A stretch of 64,000 nt of DNA from Platynereis dumerilii. Lineage: Eukaryota; Annelida; Polychaeta; Phyllodocida; Nereididae. A program made the position numbers and the translations under genes. Shown piece by piece: positions 22,847-36,440 of this stretch (position 1 is the first letter of the stretch; the number at the start of each line of letters is the position of its first letter). Location of the stretch: NCBI GenBank assembly GCA_026936325.1, contig JAPTHN010000008.1, positions 51,935,706 to 51,999,705 on the forward strand. Reading direction: 5' to 3'. Below the pieces are notes generated by a model. It saw only the letters and a list, made by a program, of their open reading frames with translations. It was not told where the DNA came from and ran no database searches.

Positions 22847-25800
22847 GGTATGCAAACATTACTGAATGTTGTTTCAAACTTCCATGTGGAATCATGGGTT
22901 TTGAAACTTTTTCTAAATTTTCCGATTGATATTGTTACTTATATGCCTTTCAGTTTGTTGTTGAGGCTTTTTCTACAGTGGATATTCTGTAAATTGATAT
23001 CATTTTAAAATTCAGAATAGCTTTTAAAATTTTGTAAATTTAGTTTCCTTGGAATTGTCTTCCAACTGAACCTAGATGCAGCACAAAATATCCTATCATT
23101 CACGCAAACTTCATATTTATCTTTGAACAACTGCTTTGTTTGTTGCTGTGCTTTTAATGCTAATTGGGTAGATACTCTGTCACGCTGAGTTTTGACTTTA
23201 AATTTATTGTGATGTAGAAGCCTTAGGCCAATAGCATAAATTGCAGGAACGTTATTCTTGCCTTCAAAATCTCTCAAAGATATATTTATCATAAATTTAT
23301 CTCAAGTTGTTTTTGAAATACAAGATCCATGAATTTTTAGATCAGTAAAAATGTTCTATTCTCACAACCTTATTTTACTGGCAATTGAAGATCTGATATA
23401 TTTTCCTGAAGTCAAAGTTCTCAAATATTGCATCTGAATTTTTCGATGCTTGATTTATATATATTTACGAAGATCTGAACTTCGTTTTTTGAAGCACTCT
23501 AATTCAGCCACACATCTTATTTGTTTTACACACCATATTTACGCAATTGTACTTTGGTTGTTTAAGTACTTATTTCAAGAAATATTACTTGAGATATTTT
23601 GTAAAAAGAGATTAATTGAATGCTACTGATGACTTACTCCCTCCACAGTCCACATCTCATATATCACTGTTAAAGGCATGTTGTTTGCAGACTTGTTAAG
23701 TTACATCAAAACTGAATTTCGGAAATTTCATTGAGCAGTGTATTAATTGTATTCTTGAGTGTCATTCCAACCAGCTGATAGTTTTATTTGGGCTGAATTG
23801 TTGTAAAATTATACGAATAGTAAAAAAAAGATTGTTGAAAAATGTAAAAGCCATCATTTAAGTTCTCTAGAAAGTTTTAAGAGGTGGTAAAAATAGCTTT
23901 TGGAATGGTGGTAAAGTTAATTTTCTGGTCTGAACAGTCTTAGATAATCTATCAATTGACCGTTTTTCAAAATTTTGCCAAAATCCGTAAACAACAGGCC
24001 TTTAACAGTGTTTAAAGTTTTTGTGTTCACTATTGTCAATTCCTCTGATTTCTATTGTGAATTAGGAATTGTGCGCACTGCATGATATTATAAACTATTT
24101 TACTCTGTACATTTCCTTGTAAATTATCTGATTATTCACTCTTGCCTTGATATTATACTCGAGATTTTTATGTTTTTTACATTGAAATACTGTTCAATAT
24201 ATTTTATATCTTTGACGCAGTAGGTACTTCAAAAGCTCTCAGATAAAAAAACGCAAAGGCAGTCTAAAATGGTTGTGCAATACTCAAAACTCACAAGAAA
24301 AAACATTTTTTACTTTGTTATTTTTCTCAGAGATTAGAAAAACAGCATAAGAAACAAAAAATGTGTAATTGTGCCATTTTTGCAACCCATGTGTTCTCTT
24401 TACTTACATATATGTGTATTTTGAAATATTCACTAAATTATCATACTCAAATGTAAATGTCAATCTGACATATTTTGTTCTCTGCACATCAAGGCATCGT
24501 TACTAACTCAACAATTTCTCACACTCTTTATATTTTAAAAAACATTTATTTTGAAATATTCGCTATTGAATGTTGTACTTATATTCTCTCTAATAAATGT
24601 ATGCATATATATAACCTGCCAGTATCGAGAACACAATTCTGAAGTATGAAAGTCTAAACAAATGTATGTGTAGCTTTGATGTATGTGATATATATTGTCT
24701 TTGTAGAAGTGTTTTGTGTATATATGTTTAGCTATTGTAGAATTTATGTGTTAAGCAACTTGTCTTATTATAGCATTATAATAAATGAACCAGAATGTAT
24801 TTAACTTGGTAGTCTACATCAAAAAGATTTTTGATATTTTTCTCCTTTATTATTTTATAGTAGGCCTAGGCTGAAACACAAAATTATAAAATAAATATAC
24901 ACGTATTGTTATTATTTTGCCTCAGGCCCTTTAAACATATTTCAATAAATTATTACTTTTTTATAAATGTTTAGAATTTTTTCAAATATAAATTAAACAT
25001 GGTATAAGTTCCTTCTTGAAAGTACATTTATGTTAATAGGATTGATAGAAATACTGCTACATTGGATGAATGTTTTGTGTTTGACCTACTAATGATATAG
25101 ACCCTAGATTTATGAGTCTTTCATTATATGTGTAATAAAATCTTTTTTAATTTGTCATTGTTATTTACAATGTAGTTAGTAATATTATAAAGGGTTTCTC
25201 TTCTTTTGCAGCTTTAGTGAATATTTACACTGCTAGTCACTATTTTCCTTGTGAAATTTTGTATTAACACCGAGTAATTTACTGGGGAAATGTGAATTAT
25301 TATGCACTTAAATATTTTGTATAACGTTTTGTGATGGGAATGCTTTGTTATCATCTTTACTTCGAAACTTTGTTTAAATTTATTATGTGTAACATCATTA
25401 TCGTACAAACTGAATATTAGTTTTATGATTGACGCTCAGGAATTGAATATTAAATTTTAAGATTTTCCTTGTTGTGTCAATGTAGATTTTTTTTTCTGTA
25501 GTAGGTAGGCCTATTCTAGCTAGATCATATTATAAGTAAATTTATGTAAAAATTATTAAAAATTAAAAAAAGAGTTAACATCCTTCCATATTTATTCAAT
25601 GTGTCATTAAAATTAGTACTGGTAGTTAATGTATTGCATGGTGAATGCATGTTTATGGGCATTTATGTCATGATAAATAAAAACCAAGACTCTTTAAACT
25701 GTCAATAAACATACAAGTGTGTTTGTCTTGATTAAAATCAATTTTAAATATCACAAATTTATTATCAGATACGGAAAAAGAGAATTTTCAGATCATTGAA

Positions 25801-26200
25801 GAAATTCTGAAAGAGAGAACTTTTAAAAAGATCATTATTTCAAAATAGCCTTATTTTTTTTACTAAAATCATGAAAAGGTGAAAATAAGTCATTATCACT
25901 TAATTTCTGCCATTGGTAGGTGTCTCTGACATCTGAAGTGATACAGAGGTGCCCTCTGGCAAGTGATCAAAAGGGGATTCCTTGGAAAACCCCCTGGTAT
26001 GACTCACGGAGATGTAATGTGGCCTGTGTCAATTAGTCCCTCTTTGTGACATTACTTCTGGGATGCTGATGACTTTGATGACGCTTGTAGGGTCATTTTG
26101 CAGCAGTAATGTACCTCTGAGTACTGAGAATTCGGTTTAAATTATATGTATAATTCGATTTTGATAAAATAAGAAACAGAAAGGACCTCATTACTGTGCG
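22847..26200. other. No gene seen
   Basis: Very AT-rich, unstructured sequence with many AATAAA motifs (for example near 25676 and 25705), so part of it could be distal 3' UTR of the scramblase or an unannotated non-coding transcript. No conserved exon in any frame. Confidence 0.4.
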
Positions 26201-26224
26201 AACGAATCTCTGCTCTGGTGAGGA

Positions 26225-26388
26225 CTATTTGGCTATTTTTAGAACTGGACCAGAAAATGGCCGACAGATGCATCGGGCATCTTGGTTTGTGATGCGGTGT
26301 TAAATTTGAGGAAATTACGAGCAATCTAGGACAAGGAAACATTTCCCGAAGAGGAATTGTCCCGTCAGAAAAGTGCAGGTGAGATATT
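26225..26388 (+). other. Possible non-coding leader exon
   Basis: A locally less AT-rich block ending AAAAGTGCAG/GTGAGA, a good donor site, at 26388. The only ATG series in it gives a short frame (MADRCIGHLGL then stop). It could be an upstream leader exon of a plus-strand gene. Weak evidence. Confidence 0.18.
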
Positions 26389-26534
26389 TCGCATCTTTGA
26401 GGCGCCATTTTCGTCTGGGTGTCTGGAAACAGGGTGTGTATTGTCTGCAACTGGGAGGCTGGCATTTTGACAGATGACCCGAGTGTGTGTGATGGGTCGT
26501 TAAAATGTAATGCCAAAATTACGTGCTGTTTCAT

Positions 26535-29500
26535 GGAATTGCATTAGCTTTCTGATTGCCTTGGGCTTTGAAAAAAGCCCGTGTTTGTGTGGATCTTGCA
26601 TTTTGTTGGTTCTGCAGTAAATTCTGCAGTTGCGTAATTATGCAGGACCAATTTACTGCAGTTGCAGTCTACACCAAAAATCATGTTCATGCTGCAGCCA
26701 AGTTCATTGGTTCTCTGATTCAACAGTGCAGACTGATTTCAAGATTATGACTCATGATATTGGCTTCAGTTCATACAAACTGGACAGTACACCAAATGGA
26801 CATAAAAGGATACAGACATTTTAAGAATTATTCTAAAGCAGGTGCAGAAGAAATATATGTGACTCATTTGTTTTGCTTCAAAATATTTGGCAAAACCTGA
26901 CAAACTTCATTGAAATTTGCAGCAGTTGAAAATTGTGATTTGAGGTGAGATTTTCAATAGTTATTCTACTGTCAGGCCTTTTTGATAATAAAATATCACA
27001 ATTTGGCTATGATAAAATCATAATTATGTGATAGGCCTATTAATTTGAACAATCAAACAATACAGTGACAAGTTCATTTGAAGACGACTGTTTTGTTGAC
27101 TAATTTTCCTTTAAATTAAATTTAATTAATGGTTCTTTTCCATCTTCACTTGCAATCACAAATATCATTTCATTTTTCATTGTTTTGTGTCATTTGTAAA
27201 CTGAGTAGCTATCCATTACATAACAGGTGCTGAGGTCAATTTGAGGTCACGTCTAACTCTAAAGCTGCATGCAGCTTCTGAGCTCTGCTGCAGCTGTCAC
27301 GGTTGAGTGATTTTGCATCACAGCTGCAGTCTCACTGTTGCTAATGGCTGACACAGTTGCCATGGTAATCTGGTAACAGTTAATTGGTGTCTAGGTTTGA
27401 CATTGTCACAGAATGATTGTGCAATAGCCTATCAATCAATATTATGCGATTATGGTCATTTTGTATCATAGAATTTTGGAGTTAATTATATGGGAAAGTT
27501 TTGGATGTCATATATCCAACTTTTCACAGTGATAGTAGTTCAGTTAGTATGGGTAAAACGGTTATTGCTTCATTCCACACCAGTAAATACATTGTCACTT
27601 TTTTGCTTTTGGGAAGCAGGAATGAACTGTTGATATTATTTTGGAGTTTTGAAATTGAAACTAAAATACTATTTGCATCAATTTCGCTTGTTTTCTACTG
27701 AATACTCCTACTGTTTGTATTTAGTATACATAACAGTAGGCCTAATATAATTGAATTTTCCTCTTTGCTTTGGAGTAACATGACATGATCGATTTGCCTA
27801 TAGAAAAAAAAACAAATAAATAAAAAAACAGACTTATCACTTCAATAGACAAAAGTGACTTGCAGAGCTACTTAGCAAGTACCTTGTAATTACTGGTGAT
27901 TCATTGTTCTTGTTGATATCCAAATGATTCATTGCTGTTTTGATTAGTGTTTTGATTCAGCTTGCAGTTGTGTATTGTTTTGATTAGGCTAAAACTATGG
28001 AAGTGGGGTATATAAATATTATTCTGGGCCATATGTCGCTAATATCTGCAGTGATATTTATGTTCGATATATACATGATGAATATTATAGTCTATCTTCA
28101 CATGTGCAATGTACATAGCTTACTGAATATGCTTGTCAGTATTGCATTTACTTTGACCTTGTCTGTCATGTCTATTGTGTGTATTATCATTTCTGGCTAA
28201 GTTAATAATGAATTGAGAAATCTCAGGGCTCTGGTAACACGGGTAAGGCAATTTCTGCTTATTTAGCTGAGTGCTGAATCTCAGAAGCAAGCCTCGTCAG
28301 GTAGTGTTCAGATAGATAGATAGATAAAATCGCTCATGAATGGATTGCAAAATTATGTGTAAATGTTGAACGTTCGTATTTATAGCCATTATCGTGATGA
28401 TTGCTTGTTTTTTAGCATGATTTAAATCAATGTTAATGTTGAATCAATTTTAATGTAGCATTGTTTTATTGTTTTGAATTGAGATTATTTGAGAATACAG
28501 TTCATTAACATCAGTTTAATCAGTTTTCCATTGTGTGAATTTGTTCAAAATTACACTTCCGTCTATTGTAATTCCAAGTTTCTCTACGCATTTCGTATCT
28601 ATAGGCCTACATGATAATATACCTCAGATAATATTCATATTTTGAACATTCTGTATTGACTAATGTTATTGATGCATACACTGATTGATTGTAATGATAC
28701 ACAAAAGGTCCGTACGACTAGACATGCGAGTGAAGTCAGTGAACCAAGTACATCTGCACCGGTGATTCATCTTACAGATGTATCATGTGTGCTGCTTCGC
28801 ATACCACTGCACTCATTGGTGGCTGGTCTGACTTTGTGATTCATTCTGATGGCATAGCTGTATCATTGTTCTGGCATAGCTGATCTCATTGTTATGAAAC
28901 AAATGTTACAAGTATTGAGATAAACATATATATGATAAAGGTCATTAAAGGACCACCCAGGGTTCCAGACTATAGTATTAAGTAACTGCTGGTGTAATTT
29001 CAAGCCTGCTGACTTTGTTTTCACATTCTACCTAAAGTCTAGACTCTACAGCTCTAGAGCCAGTCTTTGCAAAGATCCAAAATCCCATGCCGGACTGAAA
29101 TGGATATTTTGGCTATTTCACATATTTTTATAAAAATTTAACATGTATCCTTTGAAAATTTTATTGACTGGACTGTGGACCGCACTGTGCAATGTTGGTC
29201 TGTAATATATAAGACAGTAACATTTTTTATTGTAAGACAGTAACATTTTTTATTGTCTTTAGCTGTTTAGGTATTTGTACCATGTGCCCTATGGGACTCC
29301 TCCCAAAACAACCTGCTGTCAATTTTTGTCTCCACCACATTTTTAGATGGTTTCTTCGGTATTTCCCAGATAGAGTTACTTTTGAGGTCTTGGCTTAAAT
29401 TCTTGGTTTGTTGTTCCACATTGTTCCGACCCCTTTCACATGATTCACATTACATGTTATTTTTCATTGTAAAATGGTGTTGTTTAAGTCTGAAATCAAT

Positions 29501-30005
29501 GTAATAATATATTTGTCATACTAGAAAATTTAGCCAATTGACCTTTTCATATCAGTGGTGGGAGGTGGGGTTCGTGATGGGAAAATGTATCCCCATCCCC
29601 CAAAATAAGCAAAGTTCTGTATTCATTCAATTGAATGACATGGAGATCTAATGTCATAAAATTGTTAAATTGTTCGATAATGACACAATGGTCAGACAAA
29701 AATGCAATTTTTACGTTGTTGTTGGGTTGTTGAACAGTCTTTGACTGTTTGTTGGACTATAAAACTGTGGTTATTTCATTAATTAAAGTTGTAACAATGT
29801 GTAATGTCACAGTGATTTTTGGAATATTGACAGAGCAAAGATCATGTGTAGCTTAATCCGCCAGAATCTATCATGATCATGAGTAATCAACTACTATGTC
29901 AATACTCTTTCTATTGTTACAGTTATTAATTGCCCATGACACCCAGTGAGTGCTAATCACCAATGGATTCACCATTGCACTCATAGTCTGTCACATTGTG
30001 ACTTT
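26535..30005. other. No gene seen
   Basis: Intergenic DNA without recognisable exons. Minor structure: a 23-bp direct duplication (TAAGACAGTAACATTTTTTA) at about 29210..29257 and a short GATA tract at 28312. Confidence 0.45.
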
Positions 30006-30008
30006 TTA

Positions 30009-30179
30009 GGCCACACATAATTGATCTTTAGCTTCTCGGATTCCTCTCAAGGCACTTTTTCTGGGGTCGGTCGGTAGGACAAAAAAAAAAAGGTAAAAAA
30101 AAAATTTTTTTTTTTTCCATCGGCAGTGTATCTATTGTGTCGGCGGGTCCGCGAAGCTAAGAATCAATTATGTGTGGCC
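30009..30179. mobile_element. TTA-TSD MITE, copy 2 (171 bp)
   Basis: Inverted ends GGCCACACATAATTGAT flanked by TTA at 30006..30008 and 30180..30182. The inner blocks differ left and right (GGTCGGTCGGTAGGAC near the left arm, CCATCGGCAGTG with TTGTGTCGGCGGGTCCGCG near the right), separated by A and T runs. The 3-bp TWA-type target duplication and GGCC ends suggest a PIF/Harbinger-related MITE. Confidence 0.85.
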
Positions 30180-30692
30180 TTAGAGGTAAATTAGTGCAGC
30201 TGATGAGTCATTCAATGTAAGTCATAATTGTCACATGTACAATATACATTTGTACATGTATAAAAGATTAACAAACTCTTATCATCAAAGGTCATCCAAT
30301 TGGTTCCTCTGTTCCTGGAAGACCTGGATCTTGTTATATCTCAAAATCTGATATCTGAGTAGTTTTTTTAGTTTTTTTGGCTGCTTTGTTATCTAAATTT
30401 ATCACTGTTTAAATGTATCTGAAAATGTATTTTAAATGTATCCATACATGGATTCAAGAGATTTTTTATTGTTGTCAGATGTAACTAGTCAGCTGACTGA
30501 TATTGATAATCTGAGGAAGTGATACAAGCAGGGAATCATTTAATTTGTAAATTTCTAATTTGTATAATTCAGTTCCGTTTTGGAACGCTGTACTAACTTG
30601 CTAGAAATTAGTAAAATTGGTAAATCTGTCAGATCCAGATGGGCATGCGTACAAACTGACAAAACCCAATAATACCAAGCCTATCATGCTTA

Positions 30693-30899
30693 GGCCACAC
30701 ATAATTGATTCTTAGCTTCGCGGACCCGCCGACACAATAGATTTACTGCCGATGGAAATAAAAATTGAAAGAAAAAATTATTATTTTTTGACATTATAAC
30801 TTTTTTTTTTTCACCTTTTTTTTTTTTGTCCTACCGACCGACCCTAGAAAAAGGGCCCTGAGAGGAATCCGAGAAGCTAAAGATCAATTATGTGTGGCC
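30693..30899. mobile_element. TTA-TSD MITE, copy 3 (207 bp), inverted relative to copy 2
   Basis: Same termini and TTA duplications (30690..30692 and 30900..30902). Its internal blocks occur in the opposite order and strand to the 30009 copy, so the two form an inverted pair around about 510 bp of other DNA. Ends about 65 bp before the large TIR element. Confidence 0.85.
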
Positions 30900-31502
30900 T
30901 TATTGCTAAAACTTAGACAAAGTCACATTCAAAATGTTCAAAGAATCATCTCCAAAAACCTGAGACTCTATAGTCGCTCATGGCCCACAGACTTATTGTC
31001 ATTCTATAAGAGAATGACAACGCTTACTTTTGCATATTTCATCTAGAACAAGCGTTCGCGCTTGTTTTAAGCTGAGATCGGATTAAAATTAAGTGCCAGG
31101 CCAGACCACTGACCCGAGATGACCTGCTCCCAGAATGCCTTGCGTCGACCTCTTTTCATCTCAGCCGTCCAACGCAACAGACATGCGTCGGCTGGCTGCT
31201 TGTTTTTGGTTGATTGAGGCATTGACACTGGTTGTATTACTGTGTATAACCTTTAGTAGATAGTTTTCTATCATTTCTGACATTCGTCGTCTTCAGGTAA
31301 GTAATTTTTCTTGGTTTTTCGTCGCCTCAAAGATCGTTCGTCGAAGTCCACGTTTTCGCCCATCATGGCGTCCGGCGTGGTGACTTGACGTTTGGGCTGG
31401 AATACGAGTGTCCCTACACGTTTCCTTCGTTCTGGAACTCGTTTTTCATGTCCTTCAGTGCCTATTCTTCGTAGTTCTTCAGTTTTTCCACCTTTCCCAG
31501 TC

Positions 31503-32140
31503 CGTTTCCTCCGGGAATCGACGCTGGACGACATCGTTTTTTGCACAGTTCGCCCTGGATCATGGCGTCCACGTGCTTGGAGCGATGTGGCGAGAAGCGA
31601 ATTTGAGGTTCCAGACGCTGGTCTTTCGCTCTGACCCTCCTTAGATCCTGCTGGTGGCTTCATTTCTTCAATTTCTACCTATTTGTGAAGTATTTCCTTC
31701 GTTTTTGCGTTCGTTTCCTCCGGGAATCAACGCTCCTAACGAATCCCAAGTTGTCATTTCGTCCAGCGCCGCCATACCTTTTTGGCGGCCAGCGCTCTCC
31801 CGCGCGGTGGACGTCCTGGACGGATGGATTTGGACGGTTTCAGACGCTTGTACTACGCTCTGACCCTCCCTTTCGTGGTGGATGGCTGTATTTCTTCGTT
31901 CCTCACTGCATCTCCTTCGTTTGCTGCTTCGTTTTCCTCCGGGAACACGTGGTCGAAAGCAGCATTTCTTCCAACGCGGGAACCATTGTCCTCTCATCAG
32001 TTCAGGAGTGTACCATCTGCTGAGGACTACTGCATCATTATGAGCCTCCTGGGCTCTAGTTACCTCCTCCTGGGCTCCGGACGCTTCCTCCTTGGCTCTG
32101 CCTTGCCCTGTTCTTCTGCCCCACACCTACGCCTCTTGGC
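31503..32140. repeat. 213-bp tandem repeat block in the core
   Basis: Three decayed units start with CGTTTCCTCCGGGAAT-like sequence at 31503, 31716 and 31930; each contains a TTCCAGACGCT / TTTCAGACGCTTGT block followed by CGCTCTGACCCTCC. 213 is 71 codons, and on the minus strand two units translate with weak but visible similarity (KEGQSERPASGT versus REGQSVVQASET). That leaves open an old coding repeat. Confidence 0.5.
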
Positions 32141-33000
32141 TGGGTCTGGGCTCTTGCTTTGGGTCCTGATAGATTGGATGCCGCAAGGTGCTGTGTGCTG
32201 TGGACCCCTGCCTCTTCCTGGTCTTCCTAATGGGCTCTAGACACCCCTCCTGGGCTCTGTCTTGCCCGGGTCTTCTGCCCCCAACCTACGCCACTTGGCT
32301 GGGTCTGGGATCTTGGTTTGGGTCCTGATGCCGTTGATGGATGGGATTCACCTGCATACTGTTTGCTGCGGACCCCTGCCTCTTCCTGGTTGTCCTTTTG
32401 GGCTCTAGACACCTCTGTCTTGCCCGACTCTTCTGTCCCAAACCTACGCCATTTGGCTGGGTCTTGGGTCTTGCTTCGGGTCCTGCTGGATTTGACTCAT
32501 CTATGTACCGTCTGCTAAGGACCCCTGCATCGGCCTGGTTTTCTCAGGCTAGTGGGCTCACGACACCCCGTCCTGGGCTCTGTCTTCTGTCCCTACCCTA
32601 CGCCACTTGGCTGGGGCTTGGGTCTTGCTTCGGGTCCTGAGGGCTTGGACTCATCCGTGTTCCAGATGCTGGGGACCCTGCTTCTTCCTGGGTTCCTGTT
32701 ACACTGTAGACACCCCCTCTTGGGCTCTGTTTTGTCCTTACCAGTGCTTGGAGTGGATTGGACGCTGTGACACACTCCACTTCTCCATATGTGCCTCCTT
32801 TTCTACCGGATCTTTTCCCTGGGCATCTGCTTGACCTGGATCTGCTCCGGCAGCTCGGCGGGTCGCCTAACTAAGAGTGTACCATGTGTTGAGGACCCAT
32901 CCGTCATCATGGTTGGTTTGGTGGGCTCTTGAGCCCTCTCTCTGGCTCTTGTCTCGCCCTGTGCTGCAGTTCAACACCTACGCCAATGGGCTAGGTTTTG
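32100..33000. repeat. 157-bp tandem repeat block in the core
   Basis: The string CCTACGCC, then TTGGCTGGGTCT, then TTGGGTCCTG recurs with unit anchors at 32138, 32297, 32455 and 32609 (spacing 159, 158, 154), and a weaker copy near 32989. Each unit also carries GGGCTCTGTCTTGCCC and CCTGCTTCTTCCTGG variants. Confidence 0.6.
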
Positions 33001-35859
33001 GTTCTTGCTACGGTGCTTCCTGGCCGTGTCACCTTCTCCTGGCTCCTTTCCTGCTCTGTCCGGCGCCAACGCGGTCTAGCTTGGTCCTGGGCTCTGCTGC
33101 TTCTGCCTTCCTGCCTCCTCCCGGTTGGCATAGGCTGCATGGATGAGCTCCAGACACCCTTCCCTGCTCTGTCTGGCCCAGCCTGGTCTTTTCGCCTTCC
33201 TGGCTCGCCGGGGACGCTACTTTGGCTCCCCTGGCTTCCTGGCTGCAATCTGTCTTCTGGCCTACGTGGTGGCTCGAGACACCCTCGCCATGGCTCTATC
33301 TGGTCACCCTGGGCTGGTGCACACTCCTTGGCTCTGCATGGACCCTTGCCAGACGGCCTCCTGCCTTTGGCCTGCTTGGACGGGCGCTTGACATCCTTTC
33401 CCGGGCCATGTCTTGTCCGCTCCTGATCTGGTCTGCGACTTCTGTCTCGGGCCGCGCTTTCCTCCAGACTGCCCTTCGCTGGCTCTCTGACGCCATCTGT
33501 GGCTCCGGGTTGCCTTCTGGGCCTCTGCTTCTGGCGATTTTTGGTTGGCTCTGGCCACCCTTCAGGCACTGGCAGTGTCTTCTTCGCCCTGCTGCTGGGC
33601 CTGCTGTGGCTCACAGCACTGCTGGCTCTACGTCTCCTCGTCGTCTCCGTCTGGTGGCTCTGGACCTCTGTCTTGGAACTCCTTCTGGCCCCAGTGGGAC
33701 TGCTCTAGGTTCTTGCCTGGGGCAGGGCCATGGATTCTGTCGCACTATTCCTGTAGGGCCGGCTCTGCTCCGCCCTGCATGATTTGAAGGTTTTTCTACA
33801 CGTCCCCAGCCCTGGACTCCCCATCTTCTTGCTGGCGGCGTACTCCCGTGGATGGGCCATTTTCCTTCCGGACTTGGATACTGGCTCATATCTCCTGCGC
33901 CGTTGCCTTCTTGGAGTCCCTTCTGGCCCTGGACGACACTGCTCCAGGTTGCTCTCAGTGGCTTGGTCCTGCCGCTCCCTGTTTGGTTGCCACGCCTTTG
34001 GCTGGCCTGGGGCTGGGTGGCCTCCATCTGGGATCCCCAGTGCCGTGCTCTACGGCACTGCCTGCTGCCTCTTCTGACTTCTTTGCGGCCTCTTCTAGAC
34101 TACTCGTTGCCTCTTCTGGACTCTTTTCTGCATCGGCTGCGCTCTGGATGGGCGGGTTCCCCCAGGGGCCCTCTCCTGTGCTCTCCGGAGGGTTGGGTTC
34201 TTATCTGCTTAGCCGTTGCCCCCTGGGCAGTGGCTCGTCAGCTCCTGCATTGTTCCTGGTTCCTGGGGTGTCACGCTTAGCGCTGCACTACCCCGGTCTT
34301 TGTTGTCCCTGGAACTCGGACCCCTGGCCGTTTCAGTGACTCTTCTCACACTGCGCCTTTTTGGGCCAGGGGTGGTTTCCTGGACTGCCCTCTCCTACCG
34401 CTGGAATTTCCTCTTCCCTGTCCGTGCGACTTTGGCTCCACGGAGGTTGGAATGGACCAGTGGCCCTGTGGCTATCACTTGCCCAGCCAGACTCTGGCAC
34501 GCCTCCTTCGTCCTTGGGCTTTGGTACTCCTGGCCTCTACATCTCGGCTCTGGACGCGAATTTTGTTGGTGGCTTCTACTCTGGCGACCGATACCCTCTG
34601 GTCTTCCTTGGCCTGTGTCTCTTCCTCTACGCTAGACTGCTTCGCGGTTGTTGCCCAGCGTCTGCTATGGTTTCGCGGGCCTCATCGTCCTGCCGTTCAT
34701 GCGACCGGTCTTCCTGTTCTGGGCTGGGGTCTCGTCTGTCGGGCGTTGCCCACAGCGGACCCTTCTTCGGGAAGTTATTTTCTCCAGTTTCCATGCCTTC
34801 TCTGTACCCTTGCATGGTGGGCTATCTTCGCACACCTGGATTGCCTTGACCTTGGCTGTCACCTGTCCTGCGGCTGGTTGGCCTGGTTTCGTCGTTTCAT
34901 CTGCTCCTCCGCTGCCTTCCTTGGGGAGGGGGGGGGATGCTTACGGCTGGTTCTGGTTCCCCAGCTCTGGCTCCTTCCGGGCCAGGACCCCTTCAGGGAT
35001 TGGGCGTCTGCGCCCTCATGGAGTGTCTTCAGGATGGCTCTCGTCTGTCTGGCTTGGACTGCTCTGACCTCAGCCTTCGTCTGGGCTTGCCTCTGGCTTT
35101 GCTGCTTGTGGGCTTTGGATCTCTTCCTCTCGGGACGGCTGCTCTTCTCTCCCCTCGCTTCTTGCAGGGGCTTGTAGCTCGGGCCCTGCCGCGGGTTTTC
35201 CCCGGTTTCCCCGAGCTGTCCCTCTTCACCGAGGGCCCCAATCTTCAGTCCCGTCTCCTGCAGTCCTCTGTCAGTAGCCACTGACTCTCCTCCGGATGGT
35301 CGCCGCATTGCTTCCACCCTCCACGGATCTCCTGGTTTGGGTGGCTTGCCTCTGGGCATGTTCTTCTGTGTGCCTTTCCTTGGGATTCTGGCGTCTCCCT
35401 ACGGGGGGGGGCCTTCGACCTCAGGCCTCCTCATGCCGCCTCACGTCTTCTGGCTCCAGCATCTGTGGGCGGCTCCTGCGTCTCGCTGCGCCTGGCCGTC
35501 TCCTCTGGCTCAGTCTCCCGCTCTGGCTTCCAGTAGCTGGGCATTGCCCATCTCTCGAGTCTGACGGCAGCCCGGACCTGGCCTTCTCTCTCCGGCGGCC
35601 GCTTGCCCCGGCAGCTTTCTCCATGCCCCCTACACCTCCGGGTCCCGTTGCCTGTGCCTTGGGCCTTCTCCTCGCTTGATGTCCGCTCGGACGTGGCCCT
35701 CTTTCCTGCGACTGCGGCTCGCGGCGGCTTTCTCCGGTTCGCCTACCCCTCCGGGTTTGGTCGATTTTGGCTCGGGCCTGTCTCTCCTGCCTCCGGCATG
35801 GGAGTGGGCGCCTGGTGGTGCTTCCTTGGAAGCGTCCTGGTTGTCTTCTATGGTCTTCT

Positions 35860-36440
35860 GTACGCCTCTTGGCTGCCTTGACCTTTGCTTTCGCGCCTTG
35901 ATGCCTTCCCTCGGCTTTTGGGGCGGACCCGGGTGCTCCCTGTTGTACAGCTCTCACCTCTTGCTGCCGTTGCCGTCTTCCGTACGCCACTGGGCTACAG
36001 TTACTTGTTTCTCCCGCTCGGACGCCCTCCACGGGCTCCGGGGCGGGTCCTGTGGTGCTTCCTCGTTGCATCCTTTTCTCCGGTCGTCCGTACGCCTTCC
36101 GGCTCCGCTGACCATGGTTGCTGCCTCTCCCACGCCTCTCCCACGCCTCTCTCGGGCGTTTGGGGGGGGGGGTGGTGGTGCTCCCTCAGCATGCACACAG
36201 GCTGTCCTCTCCGATTCCGCAGTATGCCTCTGGACTACAGGGACCCTTATTGCCCCCCGCAGGCCTGCCAACGGCTTTTGGGTGGGGGGGCTCTTCTTCT
36301 ACCTTTTTCTGCAGCCCTCGTCTGTACGCCTCTGGGCTACATTGACATTGGGTTCTTCCCGCTTTAAAGCCTTCCCACGGCTCTTAGGCGGGACCATGGG
36401 TGCTCCCTTGGCACACCCTGCAACTTGCTCCAGCTATTTT
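35860..36440. repeat. 100-130 bp tandem repeat block next to the LINE
   Basis: Unit starts TACGCCTCTTGGCT at 35861, TACGCCACTGGGCTAC at 35982, TACGCCTTCCGGCT at 36091, TATGCCTCTGGACTAC at 36222 and TACGCCTCTGGGCTAC at 36324; each continues to a CCCACGGCTCTTGGGCGG-like block. The array resumes after the LINE with TACGCCTCTCGGCTAT at 39659, so the LINE inserted into it. Confidence 0.65.

Noticed and set aside
26142-26534. A 130-codon minus-strand frame as a gene
   Set aside because: No domain, no splice or promoter support on that strand; at most the region is a leader exon on the plus strand.
33222-35679. Many long open frames on both strands of the GC-rich region (up to about 240 codons)
   Set aside because: They overlap in several frames, are low in complexity (L/S/C/P-rich or R/P/Q/G-rich), have no known domain and follow from GC-rich, purine/pyrimidine-biased DNA with few stop codons.
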